A stretch of 64,000 nt of DNA from Chondrus crispus. Taxonomy: Eukaryota; Rhodophyta; Florideophyceae; Gigartinales; Gigartinaceae. Below, one piece after another: positions 34,397 through 45,559 of the stretch; position 1 is the stretch's first letter; every line of letters begins with the position of its first letter. The stretch is taken from positions 124,001-188,000 of the forward strand of contig NW_005178978.1 of assembly GCF_000350225.1 (NCBI RefSeq). The letters are read 5' to 3'. The notes under the pieces are model-generated. The model was not told the DNA's origin and made no database searches. It saw nothing but the letters and a program-made list of their open reading frames with translations. Position numbers and translations under genes: made by a program.

Positions 34397-34787
34397 CCGC
34401 GCCTCAGATAGCCCTGTCGCCGCGAACGTCTCCCACTGGGTACAATAAGAGTCCTCAAGAGGAGGCACGGTTGACTGGACGGGCAAGTATGAATGACTCA
34501 GACTATCGCCGCGCCGGTTCCGGGCGTCGCTCGAATCGCCGTGCGCGCTAGCCACCATTGAGGCTACCACGCTGTCTCAGGCCGACGTCCTCGTCACCAC
34601 GACTCGATCCCGCCCGTCATGCCCATCGCCGCGCCCGCTGCCCCAACAAGTGACCCCCACGAGCCGTCGCGCGACAGAATGCGCCTCGGTATGGCGATCG
34701 AGAGGAGAAGAGGTCCCGTTTTACTGACTACCCTAACCCACCTTCTCGGTGTCGACATGCGCGTTTCGCGTTAACACTGGGTGCCCC

Positions 34788-36390
34788 CTATGAGGGCGCA
34801 CACCCGACTTGCCCCGATTTTTCATAATCGACGAGGTCTTCCTCGACACCCAACACCGGCGCAGCCGGGGCATCCGAAGGGACCGACCCTCCGTCGGAGT
34901 CGACCGGGTCACCTTCGGTCGCCGTCGCTACAGGAGTCTGCACTAAGGTCGGCGCCACCTCCACGCTCGGTACCTCCACTACCATCGGGGTGGCCGTTAC
35001 GGGCGCGGTAGCACCCGCGTCTGCCGCCACCTTAAGGCGTTTGACACCCGCCACCAATTCGGCGTTCTTCACCAACTTCGGTAACTCGTCCTCTGAGACG
35101 CCCAATTCGGCAAACAATCTACGCCGCGCCACCGGCTCTGCCTGGCCGCGCATCAGTTCGGGCTGTAGACTTTTAAAAGTCACCAGATCAATCCGGATCC
35201 AATTTCCGGACCCCGGCCCTCCGAAGTCCTCGCGCCTCCCCGGCGATGCATTCGCCCGATCCGTACGGTCGTAATGATGCCCTTGACCGTACGGTACGCG
35301 CGGCCAATCCACCTTGTCGTGGATTTCTAACAGCGCATCTAGCTGATCGGACACCCACGCTCCGCCCAGTAGTATCCAAGTTCACCTTGCGGAACCATTT
35401 AGTGATCATGGTCGGTAACACATATAGGCGTCCATCGACGGATGACCATATGAACCGTTTCGCAACAATTGCGATCCACTCGCTAAGGACAATCATCCAG
35501 CGGGGCGAACGCGGCGAGTCATTGAGACTCAAGCCGAAATACACCAAGCAAGGTGTGATCTCCGCAAGGAAGTCCGCAGCGACTTCGTACTGCGAAAACC
35601 ACTGCGGTATCTGCGGATACCGCTCGTATCGGGATCGAGGCTGGGAAGTCGTCGCCTCGATCCACTCGTACACCACGAAAATTCCAAGGGCGTTTCTCAT
35701 CCGGAGCTCCAACTTGAGCTTGTCGTAATAACCCGGGTTGCTCTCCCGTTCTACATACTCCTCGAATAGCGAGGGGAGAATTGGCTTGTCCCATGACAAG
35801 TAGTCAACAGCCGGCTCCTCGATACGCTCTGGCAAGTTGTCCAACACACGCCTTAAATTGGCGACGTACCCCCGATCCCCCTCAGTGCAGTACGCCCATG
35901 TGTCGAAGTCCCACTCGACAGGGATCGGGCGGCTACACGGCGTTCTTACCAGCCGACGCTCCAAAGCCGTTATGTACTTCTGGCGTCGAACCCGCCCATC
36001 GCGGCGATACTTCGGCCACACGTGTTCCTCCTCCACCGCGAGGCGGAAGGAAAAATCACGAGACCATACAGCGCGTAAGCTGAGACTCCCGGGAAGAGCC
36101 CCTGTCACGTCCACATAAGCTTGCATCAGGGGGCTGTCCCGTAATCCCGCTGCATTTAGGAAGGGCGCACGTTTGAACAGTAGCGGGGCGTTCGCCAGCG
36201 TCCTACCCCGCAATTCGCGTGGTGCTGGCCACTCGTTCCAGCCCTCGTCTCCTGCCCTCTCCGGTTCTCCATACGGATCATGGAACCGTTCTATCGCGCG
36301 TCTTACTGGAGAACGAACCGCGTCTCCCCGCTGACCGAAGCGCTTGCCGATCGCCGCTGTAGCGGCGTCGTGGAACCCGAGGCGGCACAC
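34788..36390 (-). pseudogene. antisense accessory ORF in the chromovirus (family copy 2, frameshifted)
   Basis: It lies between pol and the 3' LTR on the opposite strand. The frame 36390-35188 has 400 codons, and a shift near 35300 leads into a second frame ending at 34788. Landmarks shared with copies 1 and 3 are DTWAYCTEGDRGYV (versus CDT..YRTEGERSYLD), IFVVYEWIEA (versus YFVAYHMLEA), RYPQIPQWFSQYEV, and IVLSEWIAIVAKRF (versus VFLTEWCVKVAATL). The second frame ends with an acidic Pro/Ala/Val-rich tail. Antisense extra ORFs are known in a few plant LTR elements such as Grande. Function unknown. The start is uncertain. Confidence 0.55.
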
Positions 36391-36647
36391 AAGGGGAAGG
36401 AAGGGGCTCGAAGAAGGTAGGAAAAGGGGAATTCGAAACGACAGGAAAGCTCAAGAGCAGGGTCGGTTTGGAACTTCAAGCCCGCAGAAAACGGAAGATA
36501 GGGGAAAAAGGACCGACTTTGCGTCGCTCGCTGGTCCACCTCGCCGCACACGTCCTCTCTCTTCCTACCGCGGTTGCCACGTCAGCGCCGCTGCCTCAGT
36601 TGGCGGGTATTTCTACCCTACATACACACGAGGACGCGTGCTTTTCT
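36391..36647 (+). other. region between the antisense ORF and the PPT
   Basis: Contains the upstream region of the antisense ORF, read leftward, and no supported gene. Unlike copies 1 and 3, the TGTAGTGCAATG upstream repeat is not seen here. Confidence 0.4.
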
Positions 36648-36658
36648 AAGAAGGGGGA
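36648..36658 (+). promoter_or_regulatory. polypurine tract of the chromovirus
   Basis: AAGAAGGGGGA ends two bases before the 3' LTR, the usual place for plus-strand priming. Confidence 0.8.
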
Positions 36659-36660
36659 TC

Positions 36661-37308
36661 TGTAGTGCACTGTACTCGGCACCGGGACAGCTGTCCTAAT
36701 CCCGCCAAAATCGCGCTCGCCGCCGCCACATGTACCACGGGTACACGTGGACTCCCCTGCCGCGCTACTGGACCTCCCCGTGGACACGTGTAATCCCTCC
36801 GCAACCCATAGGGCCTATAGAGGTTGTACTTGGTCCCCTCGGGGCTACATCCGTTATTTCCTAGTTATTCTAATTTACAGTATAATTTAGCTTCGCCATT
36901 ACGGCGACGGGGGACTATATGGTCAACCCGATAATCAAAGTAAAGAGGCACGAAGCCTCGGGTCTTTTACCTTGGTTTCTGGATTCCAGGTTGTAGCCTC
37001 GACTCGGTACTGGCTCGCCCATACCGACCGAGCCATCTACACCCCTGGAATCTCAACTGCCTTCCCCGCGCGCGTCGATCCCCCCGCGCGAGACCTACGT
37101 TAACTACGGTGCTGTCCGTCCTGCTAGCTCTGTTTTTCTCTTAATTCCACCCCCTTTTATTGCTGACTACCTTGCTACTTTTCTACCGCGCAAGCAGCGG
37201 CCGGATCCCGGTTCCGGTCATCCACCGGGTGGTCTCCCGAAATTCCTTACGCGTCCGAACGCGCGTCGCTCTGCCTACAGCCGCCACACGTGGCTGTAGT
37301 GCACGACA
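36661..37308 (+). repeat. 3' LTR of the chromovirus
   Basis: 648 bp, TGTAGTGCAC...GCACGACA, followed by the duplication AAATC (37309-37313). It keeps the TGTAG terminus that the 5' LTR has partly lost (TGTATTG). Confidence 0.92.
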
Positions 37309-37326
37309 AAATCAGACCACATTTCA

Positions 37327-37378
37327 CCACCTCCCAGTTCTACGCCACTATTATAGTGGCGTTGAACTGGGATGGTGG
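37327..37378. repeat. hairpin with ~25 bp arms beside the chromovirus insertion
   Basis: CCACC-TCCCAGTTCTACGCCACTAT faces its complement around a minimal loop. It is part of the sequence that was split by the chromovirus. Confidence 0.85.
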
Positions 37379-37639
37379 TCAGTAGTATACGAGATGCGCA
37401 GAGGGTTTGCTTTGCAAGAAAGCCTTGGTACAGTGACGTACAAGGATATCGAGCTAGTCTCCGTTCGTTCGAGGGTCTTTGTCCCATGTCTGAGCGATGA
37501 AGAGGATTTCGCGTATGGAGTTCTGGGAAGTTTTGGGGAGTTATCGTTGAGTGAATGCCGCACTGCAGGGAGGTGGTATGCACCGACAAGTCGAGGGCAT
37601 AGCTGGATGGATGGAGTCGTGTTATAAGATTTTTTGATT

Positions 37640-40260
37640 GCTACGATCCATTTAAAGGGGTTTATCTCGCACTGTGGTGGCTGCTCCCGGGATAGGGGTG
37701 ACTGCGGTGGATAGGATGAACTGGATTTCTTCAATTTTTGCAGTGCGGAATGCGTCTTGTTGCACTTGTGAAAGCCTCCTGAGCGATTTGATGTATTCAA
37801 CGGTCGTGAGGAAATTTTCTTGTCCGTTGTCCATGATATGCGTGAGATCCATTAGCGTCACTTTGTCTGAATCAATAATACCGGAAGGTGGATGTGACGT
37901 GCGTGGTCCAGTATCGTCGTCTTCTGTGTGGAGATATGAGATGGGAAAGGATCGTTTGGGCTGTGTAGCGATGAAATTTCGGTTGAGGAGTTTTGAAATT
38001 GGGGGAGGTAGTGTAGAGTTGGAAGGGACCTCGTAAAGCAATTCTGGTGCAATTTGTTGTGATTTAGTGATGCATCTTATGATTCTTTGGTCCGTATCTC
38101 TGGTGGGAGGGACAGTTCGCCAAATATGGTCTGATTCGGTTCTCGTCTGTCGTAAAAACGTTGTCCCCGAAGGAAAAATAGGAGGTGGGGTGGTCGATAC
38201 GTGCCGCACTGACCTGTCGCCATCCGAACTTCCTTCTGCAGAAACATGCATTTGGATCAATGGTGAAGTGGCGAAGTCCAGTAACGTGGCCGCGGAAGAA
38301 TTGTAGTCCTCCTTTGCTCAGTTGTTTAGCACGGAGTTGATCCGTTTCTACGCGAAGCAGTTCCATGAGAGGAATGCACTCTTGCGTTGTGAGGGAGGTG
38401 TCCAGTTCGCCAAGGGCTCGGGGTATAACGCCGAATCGATGTAGGTGTGGCAGGATTCGATTCGTATACTGGGTGCAGTTCCAAGCCGATTCAACTTCTG
38501 CTAGTAATCGGGTGCGGTTGTGTCCAGAATCGAAAACAGGCTTGGCAAGAAGCTTGTTGAATGCTTTATGGAAGTAAAGATGGGATCGCTGGTTGCCACC
38601 AATAGACCAGTGGTATTCTGTGGGAATAGGGCACAGCTGACAGTCGAGTGTCCGTATGCTGTCCGCCACGCGTTCGATCGGTAGACCGACAAGGAAAGGG
38701 ATGAGTGTCGGAGGGAGAACAACTACCACTTGGAGGAAGATTTACGTACTTCCTTTCATGTCCGTGAGACGAGCAATTAGACATGCAGTGTACATTGAGA
38801 ATTCCGTGGCCGCCGAAACGGAAGTGGCGTATGTGCGATGGAAGAGAGATTTTCTTCACCGGAAACCCTTTGGCATTCTGAAGCCATGACTCACTTCAAA
38901 GGCATTTCGTGGCACCGGGGTCAATGAGAAGGTGTTAAACAATGTTTTTAACGTTATGGACCATGTGTTCTTGAATGGCGCTTGCCAGTGCAACAAATGA
39001 GGACTTAACAGCGTATGCATTTTTGGTGAATGGTATGTACCATGGAAAGGCCCGGTGTGGCTCACGGAAAGGGTTTCGTCTTGAGTATAAGTCCTGGTTT
39101 ATGCGGATGAAACGAAGATCCAATGAAAAGCGAGGTCGACAAAATGGTCGCATTGCACGATGTGTACGAATCAGCAGATCGCACTGCAGAATTAGATCAT
39201 TGATCTTATTCACCCACTGCCGTCGGCCTGCGGGGGAGATCACGGTGGCGCACAGTACGTATATGAGGGACAAAAGGAGTCGTCCATTCAAGATCAGTGT
39301 CTGGTATAGCTCTCTCTTTTCTCGCCCACCCTCCCGTCTTCGAAAACATGCCTCTCTCTTTTGAGGAGGTAAGAAATGCGGTTGTGCCGAATGAAAGTAC
39401 GACGCATTGCAGGAAAAGCGCTGGGGCCACCCAAAAGGGAGAACCTCGTGCATAGGTCTCCAGCTTGGTTCCCATTGGCGCACAGTAGTTCGTTTCATGC
39501 TTAGATTTTCTATTTGCCCTTGCAAGGAGCGCAGCCCTTCCCGAAGCGGGCTGCAGCAAGGAACTGACTACCGTAGAATCACGTTTGATCAGATCCAGAC
39601 TGTGCGCGCACACTTTGGATGTCAATCATACCGTATACCGTTTCATGACCACTATCGAGAATGTCCATGAGTTCGTATACCCATGTGTCAAATTCATCAT
39701 TGTATGCATCATCGGAGTTTTCAATGAAGTGGATAAATTCGTCGATTTCGTCAGAGGGGTCATTGTCGCGCTGTTGGAGTACGAAATGTGCACCCGTTCC
39801 AATTTTATGCATACGGTGGAGTTGCTAAACGCACTTGTGCTTCTCGGGGCAATTGCGTAGGATGTGTCCTGACCGTCTTCATCCATAACACACGCGGGGA
39901 GAAGAGCTTCGAATGGCGCTTGGGTGCGGTGTTGCCAATTACGATGTGACGGATTGTATCAGGGCTTCTGGTTGTATAGGAATTTTAAGGGGCGTCTGTG
40001 ACGGAGAGGAGGTGGCTTCTTTGCAAGTAATGCGACGACCATATGTACAATGCTATTGGGAGGGGTGTTAGAGTTCGTGTACAAAGTCGTGGCAATGGTT
40101 GCAACTTGGTATGAAGCTCTAACTGGTCGTGGGGTTCGCTTTTGGCGAGAATCGTAACGAGGTGCAGCCGTTAATATTCTATGACCGTATGTTTCGGAGG
40201 CCATATTCAAAACATCTTGCCCGTATAAGGTTTAGCACCAGTCTTCGAACTCGAGGACGT
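37640..40260 (-). pseudogene. leftward gag-like retroelement remnant with a zinc-knuckle relic
   Basis: A chain of broken minus-strand frames reads in order from ~40200 to ~37650. Around 39843-39890 the reading is CYG*RRSGHILRNCPE, a C-x2-C-x4-H-x4-C knuckle with the second Cys changed to TGA. An acidic frame follows (39812-39579), then frames 39525-38935, 38729-38064 and 38260-37652 with polar, gag- or linker-like composition. I saw no RT, protease or integrase block, so the element type is open. An unrelated dead host gene with one CCHC finger is the alternative. Confidence 0.4.
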
Positions 40261-40813
40261 CGCGTAGTCTCCCAACGAGTTGTTGGTCGGTCATAAAGTG
40301 GGCAGAAAGATCCTAATGGTGAGAAGTGAGGAACTTTATGCTTGCTCGTTCGGCTGCGTTACACCTTTAAGACTTGTTCCGGAATTCAGCGAACGTGCCT
40401 GATTTCCATCAATTCATCTCGCCTTGATGTATGTAGGGCTCATAAAAAGTGTTATTCTCAGTTCCTGCACAAAACAAGTGCGGGTTATTTCGTTCATGCG
40501 TACTTTACAGGCCCCTTCCCTCGCTTATCCGGCTAGGATAGGGTATAGGGCTACCACGCGGTGTATTTGGGGAGTATTGGATGCTTCCATTTGGTACGGC
40601 ATATCCTAAAGGCCATGTATGAACAGATCGCGTTCTTCCCCGCTTAGGCGATGAGCTGGAGAGAAAATGCCTGTCATGACACGAATGCAGTTGGGAAATG
40701 AGAGAGCTATTTCATTGGTTGCCAGTTCTCAACTGAATTCCATCCGGGTAAGTCGGAAGGGCAAGGATGTCTGGGATTTCATGGATGATATCAGCATGGG
40801 AACGCAGACTGCG

Positions 40814-41353
40814 TGTAGTGCAATGCGCCTGTCAGGCAGAGAGTAAGGTCCGACGGTCCAACACAAACAACAACAACAAAAACAACAACTGCCAATGGCA
40901 CAGCGCTACGGAGAGTTCGAAGCTCCCTGTCCTCTTTAAGCGGGTTTGCGGCCCGCAGTAGCTCGGATCCCTGATAGGGGGGGGCAAAGAGAAGGGCCCA
41001 GCCCGGGATCGGTAAATGGTGGTAGAGACTTGTAAAGGCAATTGCTCGACGAGTTCGGAGGGGTGTCTAGGTAAACCTGGTCCGATGGGTCGTAAATCCA
41101 ATGCTCGTAGATCGCCTTGTATACCTTATACCCTTGATAAGGTCTTCGAGGGGACGTTGCAATGTAGCCCGTCGGGAAAGAAGAAAACGTAGCAGCGCTA
41201 CACCTTCGTACTGCCCAATGGCAAAGTACCAACACCGGATCGGTCGCAACCAGATTTCGATGGAACCAACGCTATCCTATATAGGAAATAAGATCTTCGT
41301 CGAAGGCGTCGTCGCAACAGCCTACGACGGAACGGACAACAATAGCAGCGCTA
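40814..41353 (+). repeat. accessory-ORF upstream repeat, partial tandem copy
   Basis: Begins TGTAGTGCAATGCGCCTG and runs to the next TGTAGTGCAATG 540 bp later. It contains the CAA-rich stretch, a GGGCCCAGCCCGGGAT block, and two of the GTAGC-AGC-GCTAC dyads. It lacks the TATA and leader part. Confidence 0.75.
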
Positions 41354-42298
41354 TGTAGTGCAATGTGCCTGGCAGGCCGCGAACACAGTCCGAAGGTCAA
41401 ACAAAAAGACGAAAAACAACAACAGCAACAACCACTGCCGATGGCTCGCGCTACGGAGCGTTCGAGACTCCCTTTCCCCTTGTGTGGGCTTGCAGCCCAC
41501 GGTAGCTCAAATCCGACGGGGAGGGGTTAAGGAAAGATGCCCGGCCCGGGAGGAAAATGGTGGTAGAGACTTGTGAAGACTTGAGGGTTCGACGAGTGCG
41601 GGTTGGGCTTGTCTACGAGGATGTAGCCGCGGTTCGCTGGGTTGTAAGGCCAATGCTCGACGAGCGTCTTCAGCACCTTGGGTATAATTCAAGGTCTTCG
41701 ACGGGGGCTTGTTCAGCACTACCCGACGGGATCGTAATTGTGTAGCAGCGCTACTACCGACGTGTTGCCCGATGGCTAAAATCACCGTCACCAGCGCGAT
41801 CGCAATCGCGGTAGGTGGTACCAACTCTGTCTTATACAGGAAGACCTTCGACGGAGGCGTCGTTGCAACAGCCTTCCGACGGAACTTGAAACAGTAGCAG
41901 CGCTACACAGCGTGTTGCCCGATGGCTAAAACACCTACACCGGATCGGTCGCGACCAACTCCAGTGGAACCAACACAATTAAGGGAAAAATGGAGATAGA
42001 GGTAGAAAAGGATAGGGAAATAAAGGAAAAAGAAAAGGGAACCCCCGAGCGCAAAGGATAACGTAAGCTGTGGTAAAAGGGAGCGTCTTGGGAAAGACCG
42101 ACTTCGACCAAGGCGATATTCAACTCTGGCAACTCGGGTTACCTTTACTGACTTGGTCGTCAGAGGGCTAAGATATATATCGCCCCGCCGGAGCCAGTAC
42201 AGTAGCTCGCGGCGCTAGATCCTAGATCTAATCTAGTGTCAGCAAAATTAATGCCAACTAATTAACTAAATAAAATAAAATAATTAAAAATTAAAACT
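41354..42298 (+). repeat. accessory-ORF upstream repeat in front of copy 3
   Basis: Inverted counterpart of 23101-24125. Dyads GTAGCAGCGCTAC occur at ~41744 and ~41895 with CACCGGATCGGTCGCGACC-type units between them. Then come CGCCTTGGTC in reverse sense, the TATA run at 42173, CTAGATCCTAGATCTAATCTA, and an AT-rich leader. Confidence 0.75.
42173..42180 (+). promoter_or_regulatory. TATA-like element of accessory ORF copy 3
   Basis: ATATATAT in a GC-rich surround, kept at the matching place in the inverted copy at 23216-23222. No start site is marked in the sequence. Confidence 0.45.
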
Positions 42299-42505
42299 GT
42301 GCGAATATTCACACGTGTGTCCCCCAACCCGGACTACTTTTCATATCCAAATATTTTCCTTTCTTTTCACCCCCCTTTCCAGGTGCGTATTGCACTACAT
42401 ATCCCCCTTCTGAGCGTCCTTGCACATCGGCTACACTCCTTGATCTCCAACTCCTTCTTCTCTTCTGGACCCCCTACTTTTCCATTCCTGACCGACGGTC
42501 TCCGC

Positions 42506-44237
42506 ATGAGCAAGGACAAGACGAATCCCACGTGTCCTCCACCTCCTGAGCTGGCGGGCGAAAATACTGCCTGTCGACGCACCGGTGTCGGCTTCGCGAA
42601 CAAGTCTCGCGCTTCCGTCGACCTCCCTCCTATACCCCGACGTCCCCCTGATTCGGACGTCTCCGACCCGGCCTTTCATCCAGGTTATCATCCCTCTTGG
42701 GTAGCCCGCCAGTACCCCTCGCTCGAAGAGCTACAAGACAAAATCATGCACGAACATCCTTCCTTATTTGCCTCGGCCCAGTGGTTCTCCTCCGTGGGTA
42801 TTCGTGACGTTTCCAAAATCGAACACCAATTCGCCGACGACGCGGGCATGCTTCCCGGTAATCTCCCGGTGCTTGCCATCCGCTCCTTTGACTGGCGAAC
42901 CCGTAGAGCAGTTCCGACTTCCATCCTACGTCATCCTCCCCCACGGGGCCGTCCCACTCTCTCTCTGCGATTTATGGAGGCCGTATTCGCTCGGCTTGCC
43001 ATCCCCATTTCCGACACCCTCATACCCTCGTCATACGGTTGCGACACTCGGCGTTGCCGTACAGAGGGCGAACGCCTCTATTTGGACAATCTCATTGATA
43101 TCACCTTTTGTGACCCTGCCGCCGAGGCGGATCGCCTGTGGCGAAACCGACATACTGTCACACCCGATGCCATCTTCTGGACCGAACCCATTATCCCTTC
43201 GAATTTCCGTCATTTAAAACGCGGGGGTATTTTCTTCTTTCAGAACACAGTGCGCTTTGAACGTCGTATTCGGTCTGATACGGGGTACTTCATCGGCTAC
43301 CAAATGGTAGAGGCGCGCGAGATTTCCCGTCAGAATTATGCAAGTCGTTACCAGCGCATCCCCTCATGGTGGAGCCAGTACGAGGTGAGTCAAGGCTTTT
43401 GGGCCGAAATGGGATCCGTAATCACGTACTATGGCAGCTACCTGCAGGATCCGCAACACGGGTTATGGTTGGTCTTCCTCACAGAGTGGTGCGTCAAAGT
43501 AGCTGCGACCCTCTTGCGGGAGACCTATGCTTGCTGGCGCCTGTGGCACCTCCCCGCGAAGCTGATAGCACAAATGCGTCTATTGGACTTCTCTGTCCCT
43601 CTGGGTGGCTCTGATGTCAATCGCGAAATACGCTCCCTCCTTGATACGATCGAGGGCGTGGATTGGGACTGTGTCCCTCCGCAAAACTCCTCTCGATCCT
43701 TCAATCGCCAACGTCCCTCGTTCTCCCCTGGTCGAAACCACCGAGCCCCGGGCGACTTCGTGTGGTTCAACCCCGGGTCATCGACCCTCTGCTCAGCGTG
43801 GGAAGCTCAAACGAGCCGTCGATTCGGATACCAAACACCGGTTCCCGACGTCACCCCCATCGTCACATCGGACCCCCGGGAGCTCCAAGTATGCTCCCGT
43901 CCTTCTTCTCCAATTCCTCCTCGATCGACTGTCCCTACTTCCCCGCGCGCAGCCCTGGCCTCTCCATCCTCGTCAAAGGCGCCCCCAGCTGTCGAAATTC
44001 CTTCGGCAGGCCACACCGAAACATTGTCGGTGAGGGAAGTGATATCTCCCCCCCCCCCCGTCTCCAACAATTCCCAAAAATACGCACGACGTCACGAGCG
44101 TATACTGTGGCTTGCTCCGTACTCACGGTGTTGAGGGAGAGGCTCTGCAAGGAGCCTCGATTGACGACCTGCGAGTTTTAGCTCGCCTTGTGTCATCACT
44201 TCCAAAGGGCAAATCCTTTGGCAACCCTCCCGTCTGA
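42506..44237 (+). pseudogene. accessory ORF family, copy 3 (C-terminal frameshift)
   Basis: ATG at 42506 (MSKDKTNPTCPPPPEL). The frame upstream of it, to 42299, has only a GTG. The core from ~42650 matches copy 1 closely: YPSLEELQDKIM, PISDTLIPSSYGCDT, RTEGERLYLDNLID, FRHLKRGG, RIRSDTGYFIGYQMVEAREI, RIPSWWSQYEV, LWLVFLTEWCVKVAATLL. The frame ends at 44134 in an unrelated tail. Shifting one base near 44100 restores GLLRTHGVEGEALQGAS and LARLVSSLPKG, the same ending as copy 1, with the stop at 44235-44237. So the last ~45 codons have been thrown out of frame. No catalytic motif was recognised. The conserved Trp, Tyr and Arg positions suggest a folded domain under selection in active copies. Confidence 0.6.
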
Positions 44238-45550
44238 GCTGACGGGCGCGACAGTTCCCTCGTGATAGCTTGTCGCATCTCTATCCTGCCTGCGTGATGC
44301 TGAGTTTGCGACCTCGTCATGTCGCCTTTGATCCGTGAATTGAATTTTCCTGCGTGCTCCTTCGTCCCTTCGTTTCCTCATCTTTTTCTCATTGATGCCC
44401 ACCCCGTCATAATCACGGTGACACTCTTATACCTCCTTCCTCCTCCTCTTCACCTCGCTACTTCCTCCTCTTTTTCTCTTTTCTTTTCTTGTTCCCTGCG
44501 TACCGTCACTGCGGTCGTACCCCTCTTTTCACCAACTTCCTCCTCTTTTCCTCATTACGGTCTCCCTTCTCCTATCCATTTTCCGTGCACCTCTGCTACT
44601 GCAGCTGCACATCCCCTATTATCTTCTCTTTTCCTTGCACAACCCTCCTTCTGCCATCGTGTTGCACATCTCCTTTTTCCACCTCCTTCCTTTCACTTTC
44701 CCACCTCTCCGAGTTTGTCCTCGTCTCGTACTGTGTTCCTCCCTTGGGGACTAATTTATCTCTCCGGGTCGCCTCATCGGCCGGCTGGGATACACGTTGT
44801 ACCTTTCAGGCTGCAAAAATTAAATTGTCGCAGCGGCATGGATGATCGGTCAGACTGTAACACTCGAGAATGTGAGCAGAGGTCCTCATTTTGCTCCCAT
44901 TGTGCGTCTCCATTTAGCTCTGTCGCCGACAGCTGCGCGATCGCCTGTAATTTTCTTTTCTTTCAATTCTTCAGGCTCCTCGAGGCGATTCTCGCTATCG
45001 CAGCAGGGTGGCTGTCGCCGTCGTCGAGGTTGCCGTTCGTGTCGAGTCAATACGAAATCGCGATCGTCATTTTGCCGGTGATTTCGTTTTCGAGGCTTCT
45101 CGGTGGGGTCGCAGGCGAAGGTGTCTTTGAGGCGTAGGATCCATGTGGATTGTCGTCAACGATTTCCTCCTTTTTCTCCTCTTTTTACAGCATACGTCCC
45201 CTTCCAGCTGAATGGCATCCACTTTCTTATGTTGTTGTTAGCGTATGAGGCGGCGCGAGCGACGATGTCATCAGGATCGCGAGCCGGCGGCTCTTGCGTG
45301 GGGTCCTTGGTTGGGATGTCCTCACAAACAACCGCTTTCAAGGAGGACTGATGCGGCCGAGGTTTGTCAAGATCCTCCCTCCTTGTAGATACCGATGTCC
45401 GGAGGTGGCGACGTCTGCGACTTGTGATTTTTCCTTATTTTGTCAATATCCTCCCAACGGAGTTGAGTGGAAGGGTTCTTTCTCTTTCTGGAATTTTATC
45501 CGAGTCCAGACAAATACACAGCCGCTTCGGTCGGGTTTAGTTTGAGGCTT
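44238..45550 (+). other. pyrimidine-rich stretch, no gene recognised
   Basis: Long C/T-rich runs give an open plus-strand frame (44319-45137) rich in Ser, Pro, Phe and Leu, which I take as a composition artefact. No conserved motif. Confidence 0.4.
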
Positions 45551-45559
45551 GTAAATCAA

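Larger units (their letters stand above)
25351..37308 (+). mobile_element. complete Ty3/gypsy chromovirus, 11.96 kb
   Basis: Both LTRs face the same way, and the 5 bp duplication AAATC flanks the unit (25346-25350 and 37309-37313). Order inside: PBS, gag, protease, RT, RNase H, integrase, chromodomain, an unknown ORF, an antisense accessory ORF, PPT. Gag and pol share one frame, separated by a stop, and pol carries further stops and shifts, so this copy is not autonomous. The LTRs differ by only a few percent by eye, which suggests a fairly recent insertion, or that it moved while already defective using enzymes from another copy. Confidence 0.93.

Noticed and set aside
44319-45137. 272-codon Ser/Pro/Phe-rich ORF
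   Set aside because: Explained by the C/T-rich composition of the strand.
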